Assembly (NCBI RefSeq): GCF_020740795.1
Contig: NC_067296.1
Location: 6,115,001-6,179,000 of the forward strand
Reading direction: 5' to 3'
DNA length: 64,000 bases
Source of the DNA: Apus apus
Lineage: Eukaryota > Chordata > Aves > Apodiformes > Apodidae
Below the pieces are notes generated by a model. It saw only the letters and a program-made list of their open reading frames with translations. It searched no databases and was not told where the DNA came from. This document shows, piece by piece, positions 1 through 11,400 of this stretch (its first letter is position 1; the number at the start of each line of letters is the position of its first letter). The position numbers and the translations under genes are program-made.

Positions 1-1033
1 GGGATTGGAGAAGGGCAGAGAGCCAGGGCAGCAGCAGAGCCACTTTGGTACCATGGTGTCACTTCTGTGACAGGCCAGAACCAGAACCTGGGAAAGACCC
101 ACACGGGCTGTGAGGGGAGAGCCCACACTGCCAGCACAGCCCTCCCAGGACAGGGGTGCAGCAGGCAGGAGGAAAGGGCTTGGGGGGTCATTTCTGCTGC
201 TCGCTTCGTTTAGTCATTAACCTCGTATTTAGAGAGACTTTAGGGGGGACTTGGAGAGGAATCTCCTGTTATCTCTAAGCACTGAATCACCAGGTCCCCA
301 AATGGGTGGACCAGCTTTGCAAATCCTGGTGGGTTAAGTGTGATCTCACCCTCCTGAGGGGATGGGAACACTTGTCTATCCTCGCCAGGTTCCCTTGCCT
401 CTCTTCCCGGGACTGGGAGTTGTGCTCCCAGGAAAGGGGATCCCACCCTGCACCCCAGCACTGCATCGCAAAGGGCTGTGGCCTCGGGGCAGCTGCAGGG
501 GCAGCACATGAGTTGCTTTTCATAGTGATTTCCATCCTTGCCAGGTGCTAAGTGGCTTTCTGTTCTGGCAAAAGCCAGCTCCAGCTGCTGCTGGGATGGG
601 ACTGGCTCATGGCTCTGGAGCCAAGAGCTCAGTCATCTGTCCAGGGAGCTGTCAGCAGAGTTTCACTCAGAAACTTTTGGCTGGTCATTTCTCTTGGTTG
701 GGGTCAGGGGGTGGTGAGACCCCCCCACTCGTGCTCTGTTCCAGCCCTGCTCCCGGGGCTGAATGCCCAGGGAGGGCCCCCTTGTTGCTCCTGCTGCATG
801 CCTGCCCCCGAGGTGTCTGGGCTGCAGGGCACCATCCTGCACAGCATTGCTCCACCACCTCTATTTCTCCCCAAAGGAAGCAGAAACCCCTCAACGAGCT
901 GCCGGGAGCCCCCCTGTCTAACACCCCTGCCATTTCTCAGCCCTCCCAGGGAGCGTTTTTGGCGCCCGCCCTGGGGACTTCCCCTCCTGCAGCCCCCAGC
1001 TCATCCCACCCCAGCGGAGGGAAGAAGACTTAC
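1..1033 (-). other. HNF4A: HNF4A intron downstream of exon 1A (partial)
   Basis: This is intron sequence on the sense (minus) strand after the exon 1A splice donor. The next shared exon, which starts the zinc-finger DNA-binding region, was looked for and is not present, so it lies beyond the left edge. Several open frames cross this GC-rich stretch, but none resembles a known protein. I see no RNA gene or repeat here. Confidence 0.75.
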
Positions 1034-1148
1034 CATTGCCCATGGCCAGCACCTGCATGTTCTCAAACTCCAGAGTGGTGTACGCCGGGTCTAGCGCTGC
1101 GCTATAATCTGCCATCTCCATGTCTATGAGGGCTTTGGAAAGGCGCAT
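1034..1148 (-). CDS. HNF4A: HNF4A first coding exon 1A (P1 promoter isoforms)
   Basis: HNF4A is a nuclear receptor transcription factor that binds DR1 elements as a homodimer and controls liver, kidney, gut and pancreatic beta-cell genes. This exon encodes 38 residues plus one base. It starts MRLSKALIDMEMADYS, contains the nearly invariant AALDPAYTTLEFEN segment and ends MQVLAMGN, then a strong donor (ATG/gtaagt). From memory of the human P1 exon, 33 of 38 residues match and the exon ends in the same phase (one base of the next Asp codon). The first 24 or so residues are the AF-1 activation region, present only in P1 products. I chose the Met at 1148 to match the mammalian start; another in-frame ATG lies two codons upstream at 1154. 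The rest of the gene is off the left edge. Confidence 0.96.
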
Positions 1149-1400
1149 TATCATCAGCAAACACAGGCCAGATTGTACCGATTCCCTCGTCCGGGGCTAT
1201 TGGCCCTTCTGCCTCCCTCTGCCTTCTCTGCGTCCCCTATCTGTTGTCTTCTATTTCAAATATTTCTCTGAAAGGATTTGCTGAGCCTCAAGGCCTATAC
1301 TCCCCAGAGGGGTGGAGGCAGGAGGCAGGGGGTTAATCTTTAATCATCTCACCCACTGCCGAACGCTGCTAAGCTGTTGGTTTGTGGTTTGTTTTTTTTT
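1149..1400 (-). promoter_or_regulatory. HNF4A: HNF4A P1 proximal promoter and 5' UTR
   Basis: This is the sequence directly upstream of the exon 1A start. No canonical TATA box is evident. An HNF1-like element reads GGTTAATCTTTAAT on the plus strand at 1331-1344, about 190 bases before the start codon. Mammalian P1 is known to be driven by HNF1 factors in liver and kidney. The region assignment follows from the exon position; the HNF1 call is a motif match only, and the transcription start was not located. Confidence 0.6.
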
Positions 1401-3918
1401 TTTTTTGTGGTGGAGCAGCAGTGATTCTTGTTGACTGTTTATTATTGAATCTGGAGGCTCTTGGCCGAGCCTGGCTCTGGGTGCAGGCAGGACCATGGGA
1501 GCAGGAGCTCACCAAGGAGGGAACACCTTCCTGGGCTGTTGACCTTGATGTTGGGCTGCTGGTGTTGGTCATACTTGTTGTACCTGGGGTGGAAAGCTTG
1601 GAAAAAGCCCTGCTGGGAGAACAAGGTTGCTCTTTGCTCATGTCAAGGTTGCTCTTTGCCTTCTCCCCTGCACCGCTGGTTGCCTTCTCCCCATGATTTT
1701 CCCTTCTCTTGCTCCCTCTACCCCTCCCACACTTTTTCCTTTTCCTCCTCTCCTGTCAGAGAAGGTCAGTGCCTGACTGGCTATTTACACGTTGCTACAC
1801 AAAGTAGCAACATACAAATCCTTTACTTCCCTATAAACCGAGTTTTACAGGGACTGGATGCTCTATAAACAGATCCCACTCTGCAGCTGTGCTCAAACGG
1901 GGAGCAGAGCGAGCAACAGAGCTGCCCATGCCCTCCTCCTCGCTCACCTGGGTGCTCTGCCTCCCAGCTGACCCTGGGCACATCATCCCTCCACTTTAGA
2001 CGGGATCAAGACGTTTCAGTGTAATTGCAAGATCAGTGACTAGGAATTTAATTGATTCCTGAATGGCATTGGCTGGATGGCGCAGGAGACCCGGCCGTTA
2101 ATGGTTCAGCATCAGCAACTTTGCATTAAAAACATGCCCATGATTTCACAACCAGCAGCCAGTGGCTGAGTCCACAGGCTGCTGATCTGGGCTCCCAGCT
2201 GGTTTGTATTTTTGCTTCCCAGGCACCTCAATGCAGCCCTGGCCCCACTGGTGCCCTGAGCCACCCTGACCATGGTGGCATCGCTGCCACAACGTGGCAC
2301 CAAGGTCACTGGCTCCACAACAGCATGTGCCCGTGGGCAGTGATGCCAGCAGTGATTTGCTATTTACATTTTAGAAGCACAGGGGACTATTCAAGCAGCC
2401 CTTGCCACCCAAAACTATGACCTACGAAGCACTTCCAACCACTTCCACTACCCTAAGGTCTGCAGGAGACAAGCTTAGCACAGGGGAGAGGCCCTGCACT
2501 CTCATTTGGAACTCGTAAAGGGTCCTTTGCTGCAGGGACAGTTGTCATCCCATCTGTGCCCCTGAGAGAAAGGCCAGAGCTCTCTGCACTCATGTGCCAG
2601 TGGCTCTTCCCTTTGGCAGCAGCAGCCCTGGGCCAAAAAAAAGGTTTAATAATGTGCACACTGGGATGGGGATGCTAAGGTAGAGCATAGCCCCCTTTGT
2701 GGCCTTGTCCCAGGGACCTCCATCCCAATCCTGGCCGGGCCACAGTGATCCCTTTGATTAGATAAAATGCTACAGACACCAGGTCAAATATGTGCAGGAT
2801 TTGCCACAGGGTCTAGTAAAAGATTGTAAAGGCGCGACCCGTTCTGCTCTGCTCAGCAAAACACACCGTGTGCTTAAATAGCCTGCTGAGCAAGGAAGGC
2901 TGCAAAGGCCGTTTGCTCCCTGGGCAAGAAGGATTAGTAGGGCCAGGAATAGACACTGGAGAGGCAGCACGTGTGGGAGAGCAGCAGATAAGGAACGGGG
3001 AAGTTTGGAGAGCATTAGGCAGCTCACAAGGCCAGGACCATCAATGGGACGTGGCGCTTCCCGCCCCGGCGTCGTGTTTACTGTCGTTTTCTTGCTAGCA
3101 GTGTCCCCTCCCAAATCCCTTCTCTGTGTGAAGGTGGAGAACCAAACCGGCCAAGGACATCCCGTGCCTCCTTTGTGCCCAAGGCTTGTGTTGGAAATGC
3201 TCTGGCTGCTCCCCAGGCATGGCCTGCTGCAGGAGACGGATGCCTGCCCAGGGACGTGCCGCCTGGGGAGTCCTTGCTCCCTTCAACATCCCTGCAAGGT
3301 GGGTTTTCAGACAGCTTCCCAGTGTAGTCATGGCCTGTATTAGCTAACAGGACCCTGCAGATGCTTTAGGTTGAAAATGTTCAAGTCAGCAGGAGGTTGT
3401 GGGGCTGATTCAAACACTTCTGACCTACAGAAGATGTTTTGGCATTTTTTTCCAGAGAGAGACAACTCGGAGCTGGCAAATCCCCACTGGTAGGCAAAGG
3501 CTGTTCCCAGAACAGATGCTGAGGGGAAGTTCAGCTTTCAGGCCCTCTCCTCTCTCCTCCTGTCCCCATTTTCTGTCTCTTCCACCCACTGTTTCCTATA
3601 CCAGGAGATGACTGCAAAGGAGACCATGACAGCTCCAGGGCATGAAGTGTTCTGTGCCAAGTGACTATTTATTTTTTATCTGTTAAGCAGTAAATCCTTT
3701 CCCACACTGACACATCATGACACCAATTCTGCCTTATCTGTATGTCACTGACTGGCAAATTAATCCAAATCAAAAGGGTGTTCCCTGAAAATAAAATTTG
3801 TACTTCTCAGTAGATGAGGATCAGGAATAGGCTGTTTAATAGAGTGTTTATGATAAGGATACTATCAGCTACCATGCTTGCTAGATCTTCTTGTTGAGTG
3901 GGTTGAACAGGGTTTTGT

Positions 3919-4165
3919 AAGATCAAAGAATAAGTGAGGTTGGAAGGGACCTCAGGGTCTCCAACCTCCTGCTGGAAGCAGGGCCAGTTGTGAGAGCAGC
4001 GTGGGTTGCTCAGGGCTTGGTCTTGTTGGGTCTTGAACTACTCCAAGGATGGAGATGGCCCAGCCTCTCAAAGCAACTGATGCTTGACTGTTCTCTTAGT
4101 GAGTAAGTTTCTTAAACACTGAACCTTTCTCCAGTTTTTATGCCCATCAATCTCCTCCTGCCATG
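3919..4165 (-). mobile_element. CR1 LINE 3'-end fragment
   Basis: The plus strand reads like the reverse complement of an avian CR1 tail: the signature GTTGGAAGGGACCT, then text resembling 'ccaacctcctgc', 'gttgctcagggc', 'cttgaac..ctccaaggatggaga', 'cccagcctctcaaagcaac' and degraded tail homology. The sense strand of the element is therefore minus. It is a short 5'-truncated copy with many substitutions, so it is old and inactive. The terminal octamer repeats usual at CR1 3' ends are not recognisable, and the right boundary is approximate. Confidence 0.8.
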
Positions 4166-4217
4166 CACCCTGTGAGAAGCCAAGCCCCATCTTCTCAGTG
4201 TCCTCTGTGGGATATAC

Positions 4218-4272
4218 TGCTGAGGTTCCTGCTGAGGTTCCTGCTGAGGTTCCTGCCGAGGTTCCTGCTGGC
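4218..4272. repeat. 12-bp tandem repeat, about 4.5 copies
   Basis: The unit CTGCTGAGGTTC repeats about four and a half times with one base change (CTGCTG to CTGCCG). It lies just past the CR1 fragment, within the HNF4A P2-P1 intron. The period is a multiple of three, which keeps a spurious Leu-Leu-Arg-Phe frame open. Confidence 0.9.
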
Positions 4273-4829
4273 CCATTTCTCCAGCCTGCTGTGGGGCTGG
4301 GTCCCTATCCTCCAGTGTATCAGCCAGAACCCCTGGTTTGGGGTCACCTGTGGACCTTCTGAGTGTGGACAGTGGTCAGGCTGGAGCCTGGGGCCCTCCT
4401 GCTCTTTGCTTTTCCCTCTCACAGCTCTGCACTCTCAAGCAATCCCCAGCAGAAATGCCAGTGCCCAGAGCCCACAGGACCAACCTCGACTCACACCAGC
4501 GATGCCACTGCTGCCCCAACTCCAGATCCCTCCTACCATGGCACTCACAGCTCCAAGGCCACTGCAGGGCTGGAGTAGCTTTTCCTTGGCATGCAAGTGA
4601 AGCAGAGACAGGCTCAGCTCTGAAACCTCTGCAGAGCAAGAAGTCCCTGAATGAGGTCGAGGCCCCTGCTCAGCCCAGCACTGTTCGGCCGAACGAGCGG
4701 CTGGGGAAGCCTGAAGCGGAATCACAGGGCAGAGAAGAAACGTCCCAAGGGAACGTCACCAGCGTAGTCATCTCCACACATGCAAAGGTCCCTTCTGCCT
4801 TTTTTTTTTTTTCCCCTTTGAAATTTCAA

Positions 4830-5460
4830 ATTCCAGTTTGTGGACAAAGTCCTGCCTATCTGAGAATATAGATCTCCGACCACTGACCAAACTCCACTCC
4901 AAGCAGTCCTGAGGGCTGCTCTTCCCTTGCCCATGGACACCTCTGCTCAGACCCTGGATCTGCCAGGATTGCGCCCAAACTTTTGCACCGGAGCAGAGAG
5001 TTCCTCCTTGCACAAAACGGATTTTGTGTGTTTCAACCTCAACATCAGCAGCTCCCTTTCTCCACATGGAATGGCAAGGACCATCAGGAATAACCAGGTA
5101 GGAGCCTTATCACCTGCAATGTCTTTGGGCAGCCATTGCAGATAGAAGATGAGGAGGAACAAGGGCTTCCATTGTGCTTATACCAGCAATTTTAGCTCAT
5201 CATTTAAATTAGGAAAACGGGGGGGGGCAGGGGGAGAAAGACAGCTTCAGAACAGATGGAAAATGAGAGGAAACATAAAGGCAGATCCCCTCTGTGTGGT
5301 TAACTGATAACTCCAATTTGCCTCTTCCCTCTCATCCTTTCTGATTCTCCCGATTGAGCTCAACTTATTCTCATGCTAATAATTTCTTGACCTGTTTATT
5401 CTGCATTAAAAAATTAACAGAGAGCAGTTTACTGCTTGACTTGCTCACACAAGACTGCTG
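4830..5460. promoter_or_regulatory. Candidate enhancer upstream of HNF4A P1
   Basis: Two motif matches lie within 500 bases. One is an HNF4-type DR1-like element, TGGACAAAGTCCT (4841-4853). The other is an HNF1-like near-palindrome, GTTAACTGATAAC (5299-5311). AT-rich sequence follows at 5340-5420. They sit 3.7-4.2 kb upstream of the P1 start codon. A distal HNF4A enhancer several kb upstream of P1, bound by liver factors including HNF1, is known in mammals. That this block is its counterpart is inference from motif content and position. Confidence 0.35.
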
Positions 5461-8400
5461 CAGATAGGCAGGCAGGCTTGAAACCTCCCTGCAGGACTTT
5501 TGGGTCTAGCAGCCAGTCTGCGCAGCTCGAGGATGAGCTTTTTTTTCCTGTTTTTAAAGAACAGCTTTTTCTAAAGTCAATATAAATCCCCCTCCCTTCA
5601 TGCCTTAAGTATATTTGCTCTGTGGCTATTTCCAAATGGGAAAGATAAAGCCAAGGGCTTGTGTTTTGTCAGACTTTTTGTAAACATGGATATTTAGGCC
5701 AAACTGTCAAACCCCTTTGCCTTCTGCCTCGGCATGCCGTGACTCCAGAGCAGAATTGTCAGTGTGTTAATAAGCAGCTCCAAGGAATTTGGCAGGGACT
5801 GGGGGGCTGCAGGTCAGTGCAGATGACACGAGCCCCCAGTTCAAGCAGAGGATCTTTGCCTCCACTCCAGGCAGTCATATAATGGACACACAGACCAGGG
5901 TTTGCTCCCGGGTCTATCCCCAGCAACAGTGAGAAGCCTCCAGGAAAACTGATGACTCAGGAGAAGCTGTTTAGGGTCTGTTTGCCCCTTACCAGCCACA
6001 CACGGCCCATCCCTGGCCCAGAAAAACACTTTGTGGAGGTGAACTAGAAAGATTCTGGCTGGTGGATCAGAAAGATCCAGCTCCAAGAGGCAGGTGGTGG
6101 CCACAGTCACATGTCAGACCTGTGACCAGGGGAAGACACAGGCATTTTATCATCCTGTTCAACAACAAATCACTCTCGGTGATTTATTTTCCCCAGCACT
6201 GAAGTGCCTGTGGCTGTGGTTGGGACAGATGCTGTTTGGAGCTGGGGGTGATGCCCAGGACAGACAATACTTGAGCAGACACTGGACGTGCTGTTACTGA
6301 TGAGGCTGTGACATGCAGTGACACCCCGAGCTCCCTGGCACAGCTAAGGGTGACAGAGGCAGCATCACCACAACCTCCAGCTATTTCTCACCAATGCCAA
6401 AGTTATCAAAAAGTGGCCAAACCAACCAGAACTGTGCAGGCCCCAGGCCATAAAAATCACTGTAGAGAGAATAAAGGCAGATTTTGGATATGGGGAAGAG
6501 TCACTTCAAAGGAGGGAGCAGGCTCTGCTTGAACTCCTCTCCAAAAGCAACATGTGCATTTCAGCCGAAGCTGGGATGGATATTGGAGCTGGAGGGAATT
6601 ACTGGAGCTAAAATAAATAGCTGCTATGCAAAAGCAGTAGGGAAAGAACTGCAAACACGGGGACAGACAGACCAGTTCAGTATATACTGCTCTAGCCGTA
6701 ACACTCTGGGTGCCTTTCATCCCAGGACCAGAAAGGGGTTTATTATCCTGCCTAAGTGGGCTCTGAACACTTGAGAAGGTAATTCCTAGTACTTTTGGGA
6801 GCTGTTGTTTTGCAAGGACAGTAAGTCTGAGCTGTTCTCAGAAGGGCAGCTGTGCTGGAAAATGCCAGTGCATTGCTGGGGTGTATTTGCAGTCCCCCTG
6901 CCTGCATTGCAGCCCTGGAGGACAGCATCTTGTCCTCTGGGACCCACAGTCAGCACTTGTGACTCTGGGAATCTGGCTGCTGTGTTTTTAGGTAAAATCA
7001 GGCAATGAACCCTAGGCCAAGCGAGGAGGAGGAACAGTTAGATTCATCTTCTTCCATTACACCACAAGCTGCAACTTGGCCCAATCCACAGCTCCCACCA
7101 CTCATCCCACTTGTCCCACTTAAACCCCCACACTGTGAGTGTTGCACTCCATCCAAACCCCAGCCCAATGGAGACCCAGACACTTTCCAGCAAAACACTC
7201 TCCTGCTGATTTCGAAGGAAATCCAGAAAAGCTCTGACTTTGCCATGCACTGTTCCAGGTTCACTGTCTACACTGGCAGATGCTCAGCTCGAATCCAGCC
7301 CTGTTTCAATGTGGGAGCCGAAGCCACAGGGAAGCAGCAACACTGGAGAGAGGATTTGCTGACAGCAGCAATCACCTATTGCTTTCCATGCCTCGCCAGC
7401 TCACACATTTAGTGTGGCAGGGATCAGAGCATCCCACATCTGGACCTGGAGAGAACTTGTTTAGCAGGTGGATATGATCCCTTTGGAACTGAAGTAGCTT
7501 CCCAGGAAAAAGATCCCTACTGAGCTTGCAGTCTGGCAAGCAAGTAACTCTCTCTTCACCCTTGCCAGCTGTTTGCAGGGCTTTTGGGTTTCATTGACTT
7601 TCCGTGTTCAGTACATGCACATGAAACAGCCCCTGAATCGTTCCAGCTGGTGGAGCAATAGGTGGAGGAGGAGAACAGCCAAAATCAACAAAAGTTACAA
7701 AGCAAGTTTTACTTTTTTAAAAGTGCATGTTATCTTTTTGCAAAGGTGGATGCATCTGCACACCCTGCCTGCCTGCTGGATGTGACCTCCAGTCGCTGCT
7801 GGGGCTCTCGGGACCAGCTCTCACTCACCAGAAATTAGAGCAAAAGAGTGCAAAGCTGTTGGGAGTGTGGAGGGAGAGCTGCAGTGGGGTGAGGGCAGTG
7901 AGGGGACAGTCTGAGCCCATGTCCCTGGAGGAGGGCAAGTCAAGGGCTTCAAGGGCAAAAAGCAGCTTCCTGAATCAGAGATCCATGGGCTGCTCCAGCT
8001 GCCTTCCTCCTGCCCTCAGCTGGCTGGCAAAGTCAGCCCTGGCTGCAGAGCTGGAGTTTGGGGGAGCATCTAAGGAAAGGGCCACGTGTGTGTCTGATGC
8101 GAGGCAGCAGAAGGGAAGGGGAAGGCTGTCACAGGTGGGAGCACTGGTCAGGGCTGAACAGGGGCAGGTCAGCTGGGCATGGCGGGGTGGGGGAAAGAAA
8201 GGGTGGTAAGTTAAAATGGAGAGATTCTGGTTCCTGGAATCAGAAGGAAACAAGTTAGTGCAAAATGCTTTTTCTCCACAGGGTGTGCAGAATGCCTGAA
8301 TACCCTGTCCTGTCCCCAGTGTCCTCAGCCACCACAGCACTCTCCTGTGCAACACAACCATCCTGACTGCTGCCACAGACACAAGAACTGCCACAGAAAC

Positions 8401-11400
8401 ACCACCAGCAGAATGCAAGGTATGGGAACATGGGAGCTTTCTTATGTGCAAGGTTTGTTGTGGTGGGGAACAGCAAGGCGAGGGGATCACATGTCTCCAC
8501 AGTCCCATAAACCCATGGCCAAGACACTGTAATGCCAACTGCCTGGCTACCAGCTAACAAACAACATAGCAAACTGCTAATTAGCCTCTGAGTATTTGAC
8601 CTCTGTCTCCAAGACAGAGTAATACTATTATTTGTCCCTTTACACTCCTGCAAGGCCCAGTGCCATTGGCCTCTTGTATCATAAAGAAATTAAAATATAT
8701 TATGACCATAAACTACATCATTTAAGGAAATGAACCATCTCTAGTAAACGTATCATGGGATGCCAAAGCCATGAACTTTTCTAAGTCAATCACCAGCTGA
8801 TAAAGACCACAGGTATTTGCTGGGAGCAGCTCCAGTACATGGCTCCCAGAGTGGCCCTGGCCTGGGGAGCTCATCCTGCAGGATGGTGGCTCAGGGTGCA
8901 GGAAGCCTGGGAGGCACAAACCCAACTGCCCACACAAGCCCTGCTTGTGGGGGATTTTCTCAAGCAAGAGGATTTTTTCTGTGCCTCAGGGTTGAACAGG
9001 GGCTGTAGGGATGTTTTGTGGATGAGGCTCTGCGAGGCACAGCAGCCCTGAGGCTCAAAACACATCTGAGTGCCTGCAGACCCCCCTGCAGCACCCTGAG
9101 CCCAGCCAGCCTCCTTGCTGCCTCACCTCAGCACCAGGGTCCCCGTGGGTGCTGGGCCCCCACAGAGGTGGGAGACCTAAAAAACTTTCCTAGTAAGAGC
9201 CCTGTGCAACTGGTAAGGTTTGCATGAAAAGTGGGGGGGTTTCTCTTAGTTGTTTTAAGCTTTCATTGTGAGGGTTGGGTAAGTCCTGCTGCAGACCTCT
9301 TGGGTAAGGAGCAGGCAGCTGACTGGTCAGGACCCTGTGACACAGGTTGGCAGGAGACATCCCCAGACCCTCTGAGGCTGCAGCACGGGGCTTTAGTGCC
9401 AGTCACTGTGAACTGGGCTGAGAACAACCAGTTTATTTCCCAAGTGGTGCAGACAGTCACCGGGACGTCCATGGGGCACCAGCCCGGCTCCTCCACCTGT
9501 GCCCCCTTGAGTCACAGCACCCTCCACCGTGGCCCCCACATTGGGGTTCCTCTCTGGAGAGCCCCAGAACCCATCTTGGGAACATCAGCCATTGCCACCC
9601 ACAAACCTGGCCTGTGCATTCTGCACGAAGCCAAACAGAAACCAGAGAGGTGGGGGGTCCCCTCAGATGGGGACCGGCAATAGGTACGTGGGGGATGAGC
9701 ATAATTTGGCGGCTCCAAAACCCCACTGGAGACCCGGGGGTACCTGGTGTTTCCTGGAGCAGGTCATATCTGCTGCCATTCATCTTCCAGGGGTGCTCAG
9801 CTCTGCGGGCAGATCTAGGGGTGTCTCACCCTGGGATGGGGCCGTCCAGCCAGCGAGCCCCCCGGGGGCTGCGGGGCACGAGCCATGCCCGGCGCTGGCT
9901 GCGGGGCGGCCCTGGGACCAGCTAATCCCTTAATGCTGGTCACAATGAGATTTGATGATGGGGAACAGGAGTTTGTGCCCAAGAGCTGCAGGTTTTAAAG
10001 GGTTCTGGCCACTGCCCGGAGGAGAATTAAAAGGTGGCTCTGGGTTTGCACCCAATTGCCAGTGCCTGCAGCAGCGCCCGCTGCTTTCTGAGCCACCTTT
10101 CCGAGGTGCCCTCACCCTGGCCTCTGGTCTGCCACTGTGTTTCTGCCAACCACATACGCAGCTCTAGAGGCTGCTCCAGAAGATGTGCCTGGGTGTGTTT
10201 AACAGTGGGAGCAGCTCTGACTTCCTGGCCAGGGAGAGGCTGGCTCCTTTCACTTTAAAATGTTTTTATATAAATACCCAGAACACCGTATCCTTGAGAA
10301 ACAACCTTTGTCTCTGCTCCCAGCCACCATCACAACATGCAGGGCTGGGACAATCGAGGGTGAAGCAGGGTAGCAGGCAGGGAGCTGAGCACACAGTGCT
10401 CCCCATCTTTGGGCAGCCCTGAGCTTTGTGTCCTGCAGACCATGACGAGCATCTCCAGTGGTTCAAACTGCCCCAGGGACATGGCTGCCAGAGCTCTCCC
10501 ACAGCTCCCCCAGGTGCCTGCCTGCTCTGTGCCAGCACCATCCTTTCCCCATCGTCTCCTGAGGAAACTGGAGAACTCTCAGGGCTGAGATTTCTTAATT
10601 GATTGTGGACATTGGTGCTGCTGATGGAGAGTCCAGGAGTCCCCATGTCCCAGGCAGCCTGAGATTTCAGCTAGTGCCTTCCACCATGACCCACCCAGTG
10701 CAAGCCCAGCAGGAAGAAAAGGGATTTTCCAGCTGCCAAACTACAAGAAAGCCCTCTCTGCCACCACAGCACTGCACTCTTTGGGTTGTTTTTTCTGGAG
10801 ATGAAGCTGCTGTGACACTTTTGTCTTGACTTGTTTGGCCCTGGTCCAGAGAGGAGCATGGAGGCTGTTGAGCACCAAGGTTTTTCTCCTCTGCAGGGAG
10901 TGTGTTGTGGCATGTGTGGCCCTGCTTAGCCTGGAGGCGGATGGCACTTTTCTGGGTTTTCACAGGTGCTGAGCAGTGAAGTCAGTGCTGAAAGGGGGAG
11001 CTGGGCACCTTTGCCGTGCGAGCTCAGTCTCACTGGCCTCTGTGCCTAGAGGAACCAACTCAGGGCCAAGCCCCTCTGAAACACTCACTTTCCTGCACTT
11101 CCTTTCCTCCTCAGATGACGTTCCTCCTGCCAAACCTGCCTCTCTCTTGCTGTGCTAAGAAGGAAGGAGCTCATTCCTGCCCTCTGGAGATGTTGGACCC
11201 TGAGCACCATCTCAAAGGCGTGAGTCCAGTGGAGGAAACCGTTCCTCAACTGTTTCTGTCCTGTCTCCACCAGCCTCCACTCCCACCCAGAGCAGCCTGG
11301 AGTGCATTTAAGTTGATTGGGAGAGCACATGGCTGCAAGCAACTTCCAGAAGGCTCCTGATGGGTTAGTAATGGGGAATGACCAGCAGGTCTGTGCCTGG

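Noticed and set aside
1-1033. Search for HNF4A exon 2 (start of the zinc-finger region)
   Set aside because: No Cys-rich nuclear-receptor sequence on the minus strand here; exon 2 must be further left.
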